Assembly: GCA_028869385.1 (NCBI GenBank)
Contig: JAGWSR010000021.1
Location: 1-64,000 of the forward strand
From: a bacterium
GTDB taxonomy: Bacteria; Vulcanimicrobiota; Vulcanimicrobiia; Vulcanimicrobiales; Vulcanimicrobiaceae
Direction: 5' to 3'
DNA: 64,000 nt
The notes beneath the pieces are model-generated. The model saw only the letters and a list, made by a program, of their open reading frames with translations, was not told where the DNA came from and searched no databases. Of this stretch, positions 43,381-52,940 are shown one piece after another. Positions within the stretch are counted from its first letter, which is position 1; each line of letters starts with the position of its first letter. Made by a program: the position numbers and the translations under genes.

Positions 43381-46300
43381 ATGATCAAACGATTGATAGC
43401 TGCGAGTCTGCTGCTCGCGCTCTTCTGCACGACCAGCCCGGCCCTGGCGGGTACGACGGGCAGCCTCAAAGGCCAGATCACCGACGCCCAGACGCACGCG
43501 CCGATCGCCGGCGCCACGGTCTCGGCGGTCTCGGCCTCGCAGAGTGCGACGGTAACGACCGACGCCTCCGGAACCTACGTCTTCATCTCGCTCGCGCCCG
43601 ACACGTACACCGTGAGCGTCGCGCACGCCGGATACGACACCCAATCGATTCCGGGGCAGTCGATCTTCGCGGATCAGACGAGCGCCCTGAACGTGCCGCT
43701 CGCCAAGACGCTCAAGACCATTGCGAAGACGCGTGCGAGCGCGTCTTCGTTCGTTCGGTCCGGTACGACGAGCGACGTGTACTCGGTCAACGCCGCGGGG
43801 CAGCAAGCCGCGCGCGCGCTCGGCGGAAGCGGCAGCTTAGATCAAGCCTACAGCGCGATCGCGAGCGTTCCGGGCGTGAGTATTCCCACGGGACAGCAAG
43901 GCTGGTATCAAAGCGTTTTCATTCGCGGCGGCGACTACGATCAGGTCGCGTACGAATTCGACGGCATCCCGGTGCTGCGCGAATCGGACGGCGCGCCGAT
44001 CACCACGCTCAGCGTGCTCGGCCAGCAAGAGGTGCAGGTCTATACGGGCGGCACCCCCGCGACGTCGGACTCGCCCGGACTCGCCGGCTACATTAATCAG
44101 GTCATCAAGACGGGCACCTATCCCGGCTACGGCACCGCCTCGATCGGGATCGGCGCTCCGACGTTCTATCACAAGCTCTCCGTCGAAGCGGGCGGCGCTT
44201 CGCCCGACCGTACGTTTTCGTACTACGTCGGCATCGCCGGCGCGAATACAGCGTACCGCTACGGCGATCAATTCAATGCCGTCTCGGATCCGCTGTACTA
44301 CTATCCGCTGACGATTCCGACGACGAATAGCTCGTACAACATCCTCGACGGTTCGTGCAATAACGTGACGCTCGCGCCGGGTCAAGCCTGCGACGCCAGC
44401 ATCGCGTACGGCGCGCAATTCAGCCCCGGCTCCGCATGGACGCAGGCGACGAACGAGGATCGCGAATCGATCGTCAACTTCCACTTCGCGATCCCGCACA
44501 AACACGATGCGGGTCGCGACGACTTGCAAATGCTCTACGTCACGGGCAACATCCTCACGAGCTACTACGCCTCGGCGAACGACATCGGCGCACCGCAGAT
44601 GAGCTTTCTCGACGCGAACGTCGCGAACGGCGGCGGCTACTATACCGGAGCGGTCTTCGGAGCGCCCGACCCCAACGCGTTCTCGAGCGCGCAGTTCCCG
44701 AGCGCGCAAGAGATCGGCCTGAATCAACCGATTCCGGTGAACCAGCGTGACGGCGGCAGCAACGGATACTCGATCGAGAAGCTGCAGTACCAGCGCAACA
44801 TCAACGAGCGTTCGTATCTCCGCGCGATCGGCTACTCCGAGTACACGAATTGGTTCCTCAACGGTCCCAATAGCGCAAATCAGCTCTTCGGCGCGACCCT
44901 CGCGGATTACGAAGTGCTCGGCCACGTGTACGGCGGAAGTCTAATCTACTCAAACAGCCTCTCCGACAAGCATCTCTTGACCGGATCGGTCTCGTATCAG
45001 ACGCAGAAGCTGCAGACCTACAACGCGACGTTCGATCCGATCGATTCGACCGGACAGTTCGGGAGCGTCTTCACCAATCTCACCGACGGCAGCCACTGCT
45101 ACGATCCCGGCAGCGGCACCTACACGTCGTGCTACTCGCAGACGGTCTTCAGCCCCGGCATGGCCGTGCCGACCATCGACTGCGCGGCGCTCGCGGGAAC
45201 GCCCGCCTGCACGAACAACGCGCAGTTCCGCGTTACCGAGAACGGCCAGAACGCGCAGGTCGATAACGTCACGCCGAAGTTCTCGTCGATCGCGTTGACC
45301 GACAGCTATCGTCCGAACGACAAGCTCACGATCAACGCCGGCGCCCGCTTCGACCACTTCGCCTACGTGCTCGACAATCTCGCTGCCGGATACCCGGCTC
45401 GCCAGTTCTGGTTCAACGCGTACAACAACGAGCATTGCAGCGCGCTCGGCCTGGACAACGTGCTCGGCACCCTCGATCCGAACACCGGCGCCCTCACCTG
45501 TCCCACCGGCTATACGGCGATGAATACTCCGGGCTACGGCTTCGTCAACTCGACCGGCGGAACCACGTCGCAGAACGTGTTCCAGCCGCGTCTGGCAGCG
45601 ACGTACGTGCTCAACTCGACGACCGTGCTCCGCGGCTCGATCGGCGTGTACGCGCGCCCGGCCGCGACGTCGTACCACGAGTACAACACCTACCAACAAG
45701 ATCTCCCGAGCTTCATGTCGCAGTTCTCGGCGCTCGGCTACCTCTCGCCCGACCACAACGTGCGCGCCGACACCTCGACCAACGCGGACTTCTCCTACGA
45801 GCACCGCTTCCCCAAATCGGGACTCTCGGTGAAGCTCTCTCCCTTCTACCGCACCACGAACAACCAACTGCAGTACCTCGCGATCAGCGCGCTCGGCGGC
45901 ACCCTCGCCGGCATCAACGTCGGCACGCTACGCTCGTACGGGCTCGAGTTCGCCGCGCAGTTCGGCGACTTCAGCCGCGACGGGCTCTCGGGCATGTTCT
46001 CGTACACCTACACGAATACGCACACCCGTTACAAATCGCTCGACAACGGCCTGAACATCGTGGACGTGCTCAACAGCTCGATCGAGCAGTACAACTCCTA
46101 CACTTCCGCCTGCGCGGCCAACGAGAACACCGCGCAATGCGGCAAAGGCCTCTACGCCGCCAACGGCGCCGCCTCGTTCAACAACAACGGCGTGACGGTG
46201 GCCAATCCGTACTACTCGAGCGCGCCGCAGCCGCTGATGGATCCGGGCGGTTCGTATGTGCCCTACGACGTGATTCCGAGCGCCTTCGCGAGCGGTAACA

Positions 46301-46878
46301 GCTATGCGGTCCCCGACGTCGCCTCGCTCGTGCTCAACTACAAGCGCGGCAAGTTCGCGATCACGCCGAGCTTCTCGTACAACTCGGGATCGTACTACGG
46401 TTCCCCGCTCGCCATGCCGGGCTACGTGCCGCAAGGCTGCACGCAAGATCCCGCCGCGACACCGAACACGCCCGGCGTGAGTTGCGGTTCGGGCGGTGCC
46501 GTCTTCGTCCCCGATCCCTACACCGGCAAGTTCGACGGATTCGGCACGCTGCGCGAACCCTCGCAGCTCGTCATGAACCTGCAGATGAGCTATCAGGTAA
46601 ATCCGCGCATGAAGCTGACCGTCATCGCGAACAACCTCTACAACAAGTGCTTCCAGCGCGGCTACGCGTGGGATACGAATACGGCCTGTTGGTACTCGAG
46701 TCTGCCGTCGAACGCGCTGGCGCCGAACGGTCCGGGCACGCAGCCCGGCGCCTTCCTCGCAACGCCGCCGGTGCAGCTCGCGTATCCCTATGGCATCTGG
46801 TTCAACAACACGCAAGTCGGGGTCACCTCCGCTCGCCAGCCCTTCCAACTCACCGTGGACCTGGACATCAAGCTGTAG
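43381..46878 (+). CDS. TonB-dependent receptor with carboxypeptidase-like regulatory domain
   Basis: 1165 residues, outer-membrane transporter. The signal peptide (about 1-23) ends PALAG. A carboxypeptidase-regulatory-like domain (about 27-110, GSLKGQITDAQTHAPIAGAT) precedes the plug (about 130-250, YQSVFIRGGDYDQVAYEFDG, GGTPATSDSPGLAGYINQVI). The rest is beta-barrel strands, with several loop cysteine pairs such as GSCNNVTLAPGQACD. The C-terminal strand QPFQLTVDLDIKL lacks the usual terminal Phe. The ligand is not deducible, and no tonB/exbBD is nearby. The next gene, an amine oxidase, starts three bases on. Confidence 0.88.
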   Translation: MIKRLIAASLLLALFCTTSPALAGTTGSLKGQITDAQTHAPIAGATVSAVSASQSATVTTDASGTYVFISLAPDTYTVSVAHAGYDTQSIPGQSIFADQTSALNVPLAKTLKTIAKTRASASSFVRSGTTSDVYSVNAAGQQAARALGGSGSLDQAYSAIASVPGVSIPTGQQGWYQSVFIRGGDYDQVAYEFDGIPVLRESDGAPITTLSVLGQQEVQVYTGGTPATSDSPGLAGYINQVIKTGTYPGYGTASIGIGAPTFYHKLSVEAGGASPDRTFSYYVGIAGANTAYRYGDQFNAVSDPLYYYPLTIPTTNSSYNILDGSCNNVTLAPGQACDASIAYGAQFSPGSAWTQATNEDRESIVNFHFAIPHKHDAGRDDLQMLYVTGNILTSYYASANDIGAPQMSFLDANVANGGGYYTGAVFGAPDPNAFSSAQFPSAQEIGLNQPIPVNQRDGGSNGYSIEKLQYQRNINERSYLRAIGYSEYTNWFLNGPNSANQLFGATLADYEVLGHVYGGSLIYSNSLSDKHLLTGSVSYQTQKLQTYNATFDPIDSTGQFGSVFTNLTDGSHCYDPGSGTYTSCYSQTVFSPGMAVPTIDCAALAGTPACTNNAQFRVTENGQNAQVDNVTPKFSSIALTDSYRPNDKLTINAGARFDHFAYVLDNLAAGYPARQFWFNAYNNEHCSALGLDNVLGTLDPNTGALTCPTGYTAMNTPGYGFVNSTGGTTSQNVFQPRLAATYVLNSTTVLRGSIGVYARPAATSYHEYNTYQQDLPSFMSQFSALGYLSPDHNVRADTSTNADFSYEHRFPKSGLSVKLSPFYRTTNNQLQYLAISALGGTLAGINVGTLRSYGLEFAAQFGDFSRDGLSGMFSYTYTNTHTRYKSLDNGLNIVDVLNSSIEQYNSYTSACAANENTAQCGKGLYAANGAASFNNNGVTVANPYYSSAPQPLMDPGGSYVPYDVIPSAFASGNSYAVPDVASLVLNYKRGKFAITPSFSYNSGSYYGSPLAMPGYVPQGCTQDPAATPNTPGVSCGSGGAVFVPDPYTGKFDGFGTLREPSQLVMNLQMSYQVNPRMKLTVIANNLYNKCFQRGYAWDTNTACWYSSLPSNALAPNGPGTQPGAFLATPPVQLAYPYGIWFNNTQVGVTSARQPFQLTVDLDIKL

Positions 46879-46881
46879 ATC

Positions 46882-48459
46882 ATGCCGAGAAGCATCCAAG
46901 CTCGCGCGTTGCTGACCACGCGCCGTGACTTCGCACGCCTCACGCTCGGCGCAGCGGCCTCGGCGATCCTCGCTCCCGCGTTCGGTACGGCGCGTTCGCT
47001 CGCGGCGGGTCGCGAGGTGATCGCCGTCGTCGGCGCGGGCATCGCGGGGCTCACCTGCGCGATGACGCTGCACGACGCGGGCCATCCCGCGACCGTCTTC
47101 GAGTCCTCCGATCGTCTCGGTGGACGCATGCACTCCAACTGGACCTACTGGAACGACGGTCAGCACACCGAGTGGTGCGGCGCGATGATCGACTCCAAAC
47201 ACGTGCACATGCACGCACTCGCGCGCCGCTTCAACCAACCCTTGATCGACACGTGGCAGCCGCTCGCCAAGGGCGCGCGCGACACCTCGTACTTTCACAA
47301 GCGCTATTACCCGATGATCCAGGCCGACCGCGATTTTGCGCCGGTCTATCGCGTGCTGCGCGAACAACTCGCCAAGCTCGGCGAGGTGACGACGTGGGAT
47401 TCGGCCACGCCGCTCGCGCACGAACTGGACCACACGAGCATGGCGCAGTGGATCGACCGCTACGTGCCGGGCGGACGCGCTTCGCAGCTTGGCGCGCTCA
47501 TCGACGACGCGCTCGCCAACGAGTACGGCGTTGCGACCGACCAGCAGAGCTCGCTCAACCTCGTGTACATGCTCGGGCTGCAAGAGCACTACGGCACGCA
47601 CGGCGGCGAGATGAACGTGCTCGGCTACTCGGATCAACGCTACACGACGCGCTACGGCAACCAACGCTTGGCGATGGCCGTGGCCGGCTCGCTGCCGAAA
47701 GGCAGCATTCGCTACGAGCATCGCCTCGAAGCGATCCGTCGCCGCCCGCGCGGCGATTACGAACTCACCTTTTCCACCCCGCACGGCACGGTGAAGGAGC
47801 AGTACGATCGCGTTGTGCTCGCGCTGCCGTTCATGGTGCTGCGCGGCCTCGACTACGCGGGCGCGGGCTTCGACGCCCGCAAGCGTAACGCGATCGAGAA
47901 CCTCGGTTACGGCGTCCACACGAAGCTGCACGTGCAGTTCGACGGCAAACCCTGGTACGGCAAGGGTCCGTGGCCGCATCCGGCAGACGGCCAGATCTGG
48001 ACCGACACCGGATTCCAGAACTCGATCGACTTCTCGCTCGGTCAACCGGGCCGCAGCGGTATCATCGAGCGCTTTACCTACGGTACCGCGGGCCTGCTGG
48101 GTGTACCCGGCCAGCCATACGCCGACGCGCAGCAATCACCCGAGGTGCGTAACGTGGTCGAACGCTTCTTCGCGCAGCTCGACGAGATCTGGCCGGGCGT
48201 CTCCAAGCATTGGAACGGCAAAGCGACCGTCGGCAACGCGCAGGCCGATCCGAACATCCTCGCGAGCTACTCGTGCTGGCTGCTCGGCCAATACACGACG
48301 ATCGCCGGCTACGAACAGGTGCGCCAAGGCCGCGTGCACTTCGCGGGCGAGCACTGCTCGGTCAACAACCAAGGCTTCATGGAGGGCGGCGCCGAGACCG
48401 GCATCGCCGCCGCCCACGAAATCCTCGCCGATTACGGCATGCGCAACGCATCCCACTAA
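46882..48459 (+). CDS. Tat-exported flavin amine oxidase (monoamine oxidase family)
   Basis: 525 residues. The twin-arginine signal TTRRDFARLTLGAAASA (about 12-30) suggests export as a folded flavoprotein. The FAD dinucleotide motif VVGAGIAGLTCAMTLHDAG and SSDRLGGRMHSN (GG doublet) are followed by the substrate domain. C-terminal VHFAGEHCSVNNQGFMEGGA completes the FAD site. It would oxidise amines or amino acids to aldehydes with release of ammonia and H2O2. It is translationally close-coupled to the TonB receptor, suggesting that the receptor's ligand or its breakdown product is the substrate. Confidence 0.87.
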   Translation: MPRSIQARALLTTRRDFARLTLGAAASAILAPAFGTARSLAAGREVIAVVGAGIAGLTCAMTLHDAGHPATVFESSDRLGGRMHSNWTYWNDGQHTEWCGAMIDSKHVHMHALARRFNQPLIDTWQPLAKGARDTSYFHKRYYPMIQADRDFAPVYRVLREQLAKLGEVTTWDSATPLAHELDHTSMAQWIDRYVPGGRASQLGALIDDALANEYGVATDQQSSLNLVYMLGLQEHYGTHGGEMNVLGYSDQRYTTRYGNQRLAMAVAGSLPKGSIRYEHRLEAIRRRPRGDYELTFSTPHGTVKEQYDRVVLALPFMVLRGLDYAGAGFDARKRNAIENLGYGVHTKLHVQFDGKPWYGKGPWPHPADGQIWTDTGFQNSIDFSLGQPGRSGIIERFTYGTAGLLGVPGQPYADAQQSPEVRNVVERFFAQLDEIWPGVSKHWNGKATVGNAQADPNILASYSCWLLGQYTTIAGYEQVRQGRVHFAGEHCSVNNQGFMEGGAETGIAAAHEILADYGMRNASH

Positions 48460-48467
48460 GCGCCCCC

Positions 48468-48600
48468 GTGTCACCCTGAGCCCGTCGAAGGGCCCGTGTA
48501 CCCCTGCGCCTGTCGAAGGGCACACTGTGTCACCCTGAGCCTGTCGAAGGGCCATCGTAAAGCACTGCAGTCGCCCTTCGACAGGCTCAGGGTGACACGG
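48468..48600. repeat. Cluster of REP-like palindromes between convergent genes
   Basis: Three units in one direction (48468-48492, about 48497-48521, 48528-48551) of the type GTCACCCTGAGCCTGTCGAAG, the second diverged, and one inverse unit (about 48572-48599). The third and fourth units form a perfect inverted repeat of about 25 bp around a 20-base loop, able to fold as a hairpin from either strand. Confidence 0.9.
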
Positions 48601-48608
48601 GCAGGGCG

Positions 48609-50108
48609 TTAGCCGCTCGTCGGCATCGAGAAGCCCTGGCGGTCGGGTGATTCCGACCAGCGTGCGGTGACGCTCTTCATGCGGGTGTAGAAGCGCACGC
48701 CCTCGGGGCCGTGTACGTGGTGATCGCCGAAGAGCGAGGCTTTCCAGCCGCCGAAGCTGTTGAATGCCATCGGCACGGGAATCGCGACGTTGATGCCGAC
48801 CATGCCCGCGGTGACCTTGCGCTCGAAGTAGCGCGCGTGCGCGCCGTCGCGCGTGAAGATGGCGGCCCCGTTGCCGAATTCGTGTCCCGCAATCAGCTCG
48901 AGCGCGGCATCGAGCGACGGCACGCGCACGACGCAGAGCACGGGACCGAAGATCTCTTCGCGGTAGATGCGCATCTCGGGCTTGACGCGGTCGAAAAGCG
49001 TCGGGCCAAGAAAGAAACCCTCACGCTGCGCGACGGCATGCGTGCGTCCGTCCGCGACGAGGCGCGCGCCCTCTCGCTCGCCGAGCTCGATGTAGCTCGC
49101 GACCCGTTCGCGATGCTCGCGCGTTACGAGCGGCCCCATCTCCGCATCGGGAACATCGCCCGCATCCACGCGCAGCGTCGCGATCCGGCGCTCGATGCGC
49201 GCGACGAGTTCGTCGGCGGTCGCGTCGCCCACGGCTACGGCGACCGAGATCGCCATGCAGCGCTCGCCCGCCGATCCGTAGGCCGCGCCGACGAGCGCCT
49301 CGACCGTCGCATCCATCTCCGCGTCGGGCATCACGACGAGATGATTTTTTGCGCCCCCGAGTGCCTGCACGCGCTTGCCGTGCTCGTTCGCGCTCGTAAA
49401 GACGTGTCGCGCGATCGGGGTAGAGCCGACGAAGCTCACCGCCGCGACGTCGGGATGTTCGATCAACGCGTTCACGACCGCCGCACCGCCGTTGACGACG
49501 TTGAAGACGCCCTTGGGGAGCCCGGCGTCGCGCAGCAGCTTCGCCATCTCGATTCCGAGCGACGGATCGCGCTCGCTCGGCTTGAGCACGAACGTATTGC
49601 CGCAGGCAAGCGCGACGGGAAACATCCACATCGGAACCATCGCGGGAAAGTTGAACGGAGTGATGCCGACGCACACCCCGAGCGGCTGACGCAACGCATA
49701 CGCGTCGATATCGCGGCTCACGCCCGCGCTGAATTCTCCCTTGAGCAACTGCGGGATGCCGCACGCGAAATCGACGACGTCGAGCCCGCGCAGCACCTCG
49801 GCGCGAGCGTCGTCGCGCGTTTTGCCGTGCTCCGCCGTGACGAGCGCCGCGAGGCGATCGAGGTTCGCGTGCATCAGTTCGCGGAAGCGAAAGAGCACGT
49901 TCGCGCGCTGCAGCGGCGAGCGCGACGACCACTCCGGAAATGCATCGGCCGCGCTGCGCACCGCGGCGTCGGCCTCGGCGGCTCCGCCGAGCACGACGGC
50001 GGCCTGCTGCTCGCCGGTCGCGGGATTCCACACCGGCTGCGTGGCGCCGCGCGCCGCGATCTCCTCGCCGCCGATGAAGTGTCCGACCGTTCGCAGGCTC
50101 AGTTGCAC
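48609..50108 (-). CDS. mmsA: Methylmalonate-semialdehyde dehydrogenase, CoA-acylating (MmsA-like)
   Basis: 499 residues, CoA-dependent ALDH. It has [65 protein letters not shown], catalytic Cys in [14 protein letters not shown] and [20 protein letters not shown], all typical of MmsA/IolA. It would convert malonate semialdehyde or methylmalonate semialdehyde to acetyl- or propionyl-CoA. The GTG start overlaps the end of the aminotransferase gene (TCGTGCAACTGA), supporting a beta-alanine or valine degradation unit. Confidence 0.92.
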   Translation of the reverse strand: MQLSLRTVGHFIGGEEIAARGATQPVWNPATGEQQAAVVLGGAAEADAAVRSAADAFPEWSSRSPLQRANVLFRFRELMHANLDRLAALVTAEHGKTRDDARAEVLRGLDVVDFACGIPQLLKGEFSAGVSRDIDAYALRQPLGVCVGITPFNFPAMVPMWMFPVALACGNTFVLKPSERDPSLGIEMAKLLRDAGLPKGVFNVVNGGAAVVNALIEHPDVAAVSFVGSTPIARHVFTSANEHGKRVQALGGAKNHLVVMPDAEMDATVEALVGAAYGSAGERCMAISVAVAVGDATADELVARIERRIATLRVDAGDVPDAEMGPLVTREHRERVASYIELGEREGARLVADGRTHAVAQREGFFLGPTLFDRVKPEMRIYREEIFGPVLCVVRVPSLDAALELIAGHEFGNGAAIFTRDGAHARYFERKVTAGMVGINVAIPVPMAFNSFGGWKASLFGDHHVHGPEGVRFYTRMKSVTARWSESPDRQGFSMPTSG

Positions 50109-51427
50109 GAAAACGCCTCCAGCGCGTCGCCGAGCGCGCGCAGTCCTTCGATGAGTTCGTCGCGCGCAATGGTGAGCGGCGGCGTGACGAGGATGATGTT
50201 GTATCGGCCGAACGCATAGACGCCGCGCGCGCGAAGATCGGCGAGCAACTTCGGCAGCGGTCCGGCATTCGAGCCCTGCCACGCCGCGATCGGCTCCTTT
50301 GTCGTTCGGTCCTTCACCAACTCGACCGCCCAGAACGCACCGACGCCGCGCGCGTCGCCGACGTAGGCGCTGCGCGCCGCGACCTCGGCGAGTCCCTCGC
50401 GAATCCAGCCCTCGATCTCGTTCGCGCGCGCGAAGAGCCCTTCGCGCTCGTACACGTCGAGCGCCGCCGCGGCCGCGGCCATCGCGAGCGGGTGACCGGA
50501 GAACGTATGGCCGCACTGCAGCGCGTGCTCGTCGAAGTAGCGCGCGAGCGACTCGCGCACGAGCACACCCCCGAGCGGGACGTACGCCGAGGTCACCGCC
50601 TTGGCGAAGGTGATCATATCGGGCGTTACGTCGAATTTCACCGACGCGAACGCCGCGCCCGTGCGTCCGAAGCCGCACATCACCTCATCGAACACGAGCA
50701 CGATGCCGTGCTTCGTGCAGAGTTCGCGGAGTGCGCGCAGGTAGCCGTCGGGATAGACGATCGCGCCGTTGGTTCCGACCACGGGCTCAATCAGAATCGC
50801 TGCCACCGCCTGCGGATTTTCGTAGGTGAGGACGAGTTCGAGATGCTCGATCGCGCGCGCCGTCTCGACGCGCGGATCGTCGGTGTGGAACGGACTGCGA
50901 TACGGGTTCGGCGCGAAGAAGTGCACGACACCCGGCATCCCCGGCTCGTTCGCCCAGCGGCGATTCTCGCCCGTGAGCGAGCCCGCGCCCGGTGCCGATC
51001 CATGAAACGAGCGGTAAGCGGCGAGCACCTTGTGGCGACCCGTGATCGCGCGCGCCATCTTCACCGCATCTTCGTTTGCTTCACCGCCGCCGGTCGTGAA
51101 GAACGCGCGACAGCCTTCTTCCCACGGCGCATGCGACGAGAGGCGCTGCGCGAGGCGCGCGCGCGTCGCGTTGAAGAACTGCGGCGATGCGTAGGTGAGG
51201 CGCGCGGCTTGCTCCGCGATCGCCTGCGCGACGTGCGGATGCGCGTGGCCGAGATTGACGGCGACGAGTCCGGCGGAGAGATCGAGATAGCGTTTGCCGT
51301 CGGCGTCGTAGAGGTACGAGCCTTCGGCGCGTTCGATCGTCGGCATCGTCACACTCGCCTGCGCTGACCACGGCGTGAGCACGAAACGGCGATGGAGGGC
51401 GGTGGTGTCGAGGGTCTGCGTCGTCAT
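50099..51427 (-). CDS. Class III omega-aminotransferase (beta-alanine:pyruvate type)
   Basis: 442 residues, PLP enzyme. It has [58 protein letters not shown] (an extended GS-rich motif typical of this subgroup), [16 protein letters not shown] and Schiff-base Lys in [15 protein letters not shown]. It probably transaminates beta-alanine or a related omega-amino acid to malonate semialdehyde, the substrate of the next gene. The ATG overlaps the permease stop by four bases. Confidence 0.87.
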   Translation of the reverse strand: MTTQTLDTTALHRRFVLTPWSAQASVTMPTIERAEGSYLYDADGKRYLDLSAGLVAVNLGHAHPHVAQAIAEQAARLTYASPQFFNATRARLAQRLSSHAPWEEGCRAFFTTGGGEANEDAVKMARAITGRHKVLAAYRSFHGSAPGAGSLTGENRRWANEPGMPGVVHFFAPNPYRSPFHTDDPRVETARAIEHLELVLTYENPQAVAAILIEPVVGTNGAIVYPDGYLRALRELCTKHGIVLVFDEVMCGFGRTGAAFASVKFDVTPDMITFAKAVTSAYVPLGGVLVRESLARYFDEHALQCGHTFSGHPLAMAAAAAALDVYEREGLFARANEIEGWIREGLAEVAARSAYVGDARGVGAFWAVELVKDRTTKEPIAAWQGSNAGPLPKLLADLRARGVYAFGRYNIILVTPPLTIARDELIEGLRALGDALEAFSCN

Positions 51428-52821
51428 GATGCGTGTTCCGTTGCGGCGCTCTCCGCCGCGGTGACGTCGGGTGCGATGATCTGCGCGCCGCGCAGCGAGA
51501 CGCGATAGAGCACGAGCCCGACCGCGAGATAGACCAGAAAGAGATACGGAAACCAATTCGTCGGCGCCGATGGCACCGGATAAAAGAGCGTGATCGCGGC
51601 CGCCGCGAGGAAGAGGCACGACAGCGCTGCGACGATCGTGTCGACGACGCGAAGCTCGCCGATGCGCCGCAGATACTTCGGCGCGGCGACGGAGATGAGG
51701 AGATACACGGCGATGAAGCTCAGCGAACTGAGCGTTCCGCAGTAGTTGAAGATGTCGATCGGCGCGACGTGCAGCGCGTACATGCCGACGCCGATCGCGA
51801 ACATCACCGCGACCGTCCACGCGAGCGCCACGTGCGGGGTGCGAAAGCGCGGATGGATCGCCGCGAGGCCGCGCGGCAGCAGGCGGCTCTGCGCCATCGG
51901 CAGCACGATGCGCGCCGCCGTGTTCACGCACGCGAGCGCGACCGAGAACGACGAACAGATCGCACCGATCGTGATCGGAATTTTGAGGTACCCCGCTTGG
52001 AATGCGTCGGCCAGGTTCCAGAGCGGGGCGCTCATCTGATCGAGCGGCGGTTTCGAACCGTGCAGGCCCAGAATTTCGGTGTACATCACGAGCACGAAGA
52101 ACGCACCGGCGATGATCACGCTCCAGATCACGGCGCGCGGAATCGTCACGAGCGGGTTGCGCGCTTCGTCGCCAAACGCCGTCGCGCTCTCGAATCCGAC
52201 GAAGCTGAAGATCGCCGTTGCGATGCCGAGCCCGATGCTCGCGTGGCTCGCCCCCTCGAGATGGAGTTGCGCGAGGTCGAGGTGCGGGCCATGTTTGAAG
52301 AGCACGATGCCGACGAGCGTGCAGATGATCGCCACCGAGATCGTCTCGAGCACGAGCATGATGATCGTCGAGAGCGCCACGTCGCGCACGGCGAGCAGCC
52401 AGCACACGACGCCGAGGCCGACCATGACGACGAGGGCCGGGACCGACGCCCCGAATGCGCTCGCGAGCAGCCCGATAAAGAGCGCCTGCGCGCCGAACTG
52501 CGAGGCGCCGACAAAGACATACGCCCACACGAGACTCCAGCCGGAGAGCGTGCCGACGGCCGGTCCGAGCTCCTCGGCCGCATAGAGGAACATCGAGCCC
52601 GCGCCCGTCGCGCGCCGGGCGAAGTGATTCAGATTCATCGCCACGAGCAGCAGCATGACGCCGCCGAAGACGTAGGCGAGCCACGAGCCGTACCCCGCCG
52701 CACCGAACATGTAGGGCGCGATGAGGACCGGCGTCATACTGAGCCCGATGAGCGCGACCGAGGCGGCAAGCACCTCGACGAACGAGAGCGAGCCGCTCCG
52801 GAGCTGGTTCTTCTCCTGCAT
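51424..52821 (-). CDS. APC-family amino acid/amine permease
   Basis: 465 residues, about twelve helices. The APC opening SLSFVEVLAASVALIGLSMT is followed by GWSLVWAYVFVGASQF, FSFVGFESATAFGDEARNPL (APC signature) and SRLLPRGLAAIHPRFRTPHV. Putative importer of the substrate used by the aminotransferase and MmsA encoded just downstream. ATG 52821 heads a three-gene minus-strand operon that diverges from an aldehyde dehydrogenase gene over about 120 bp. Confidence 0.88.
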   Translation of the reverse strand: MQEKNQLRSGSLSFVEVLAASVALIGLSMTPVLIAPYMFGAAGYGSWLAYVFGGVMLLLVAMNLNHFARRATGAGSMFLYAAEELGPAVGTLSGWSLVWAYVFVGASQFGAQALFIGLLASAFGASVPALVVMVGLGVVCWLLAVRDVALSTIIMLVLETISVAIICTLVGIVLFKHGPHLDLAQLHLEGASHASIGLGIATAIFSFVGFESATAFGDEARNPLVTIPRAVIWSVIIAGAFFVLVMYTEILGLHGSKPPLDQMSAPLWNLADAFQAGYLKIPITIGAICSSFSVALACVNTAARIVLPMAQSRLLPRGLAAIHPRFRTPHVALAWTVAVMFAIGVGMYALHVAPIDIFNYCGTLSSLSFIAVYLLISVAAPKYLRRIGELRVVDTIVAALSCLFLAAAAITLFYPVPSAPTNWFPYLFLVYLAVGLVLYRVSLRGAQIIAPDVTAAESAATEHAS

Positions 52822-52855
52822 GCACTCGTAAGGGTAGCGGATGCTCGACCGGCTC

Positions 52856-52869
52856 GGCCATGTATGGCC
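52856..52869. promoter_or_regulatory. Palindrome in the divergent region between permease and ALDH operons
   Basis: GGCCAT-GT-ATGGCC. Its position between two divergent catabolic operons suits a regulator site, but no bound protein is known. Confidence 0.3.
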
Positions 52870-52940
52870 ACACAAAAGTTGGCACGATTTATGTCCGCCT
52901 CCCCAAAGGCGCGCGTCGGGCACGATCCAAAGTAGGCTCC

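Noticed and set aside
45928-48135. 735-codon open frame antisense to the TonB receptor and amine oxidase
   Set aside because: It has shadow composition, spans two well-supported genes on the other strand and contains no recognisable domain.
52874-52895. Sigma54-like promoter TTGGCACGATTTATG in the divergent region
   Set aside because: The -24 part fits but the -12 TTGC is absent, and no sigma54 activator gene is nearby.
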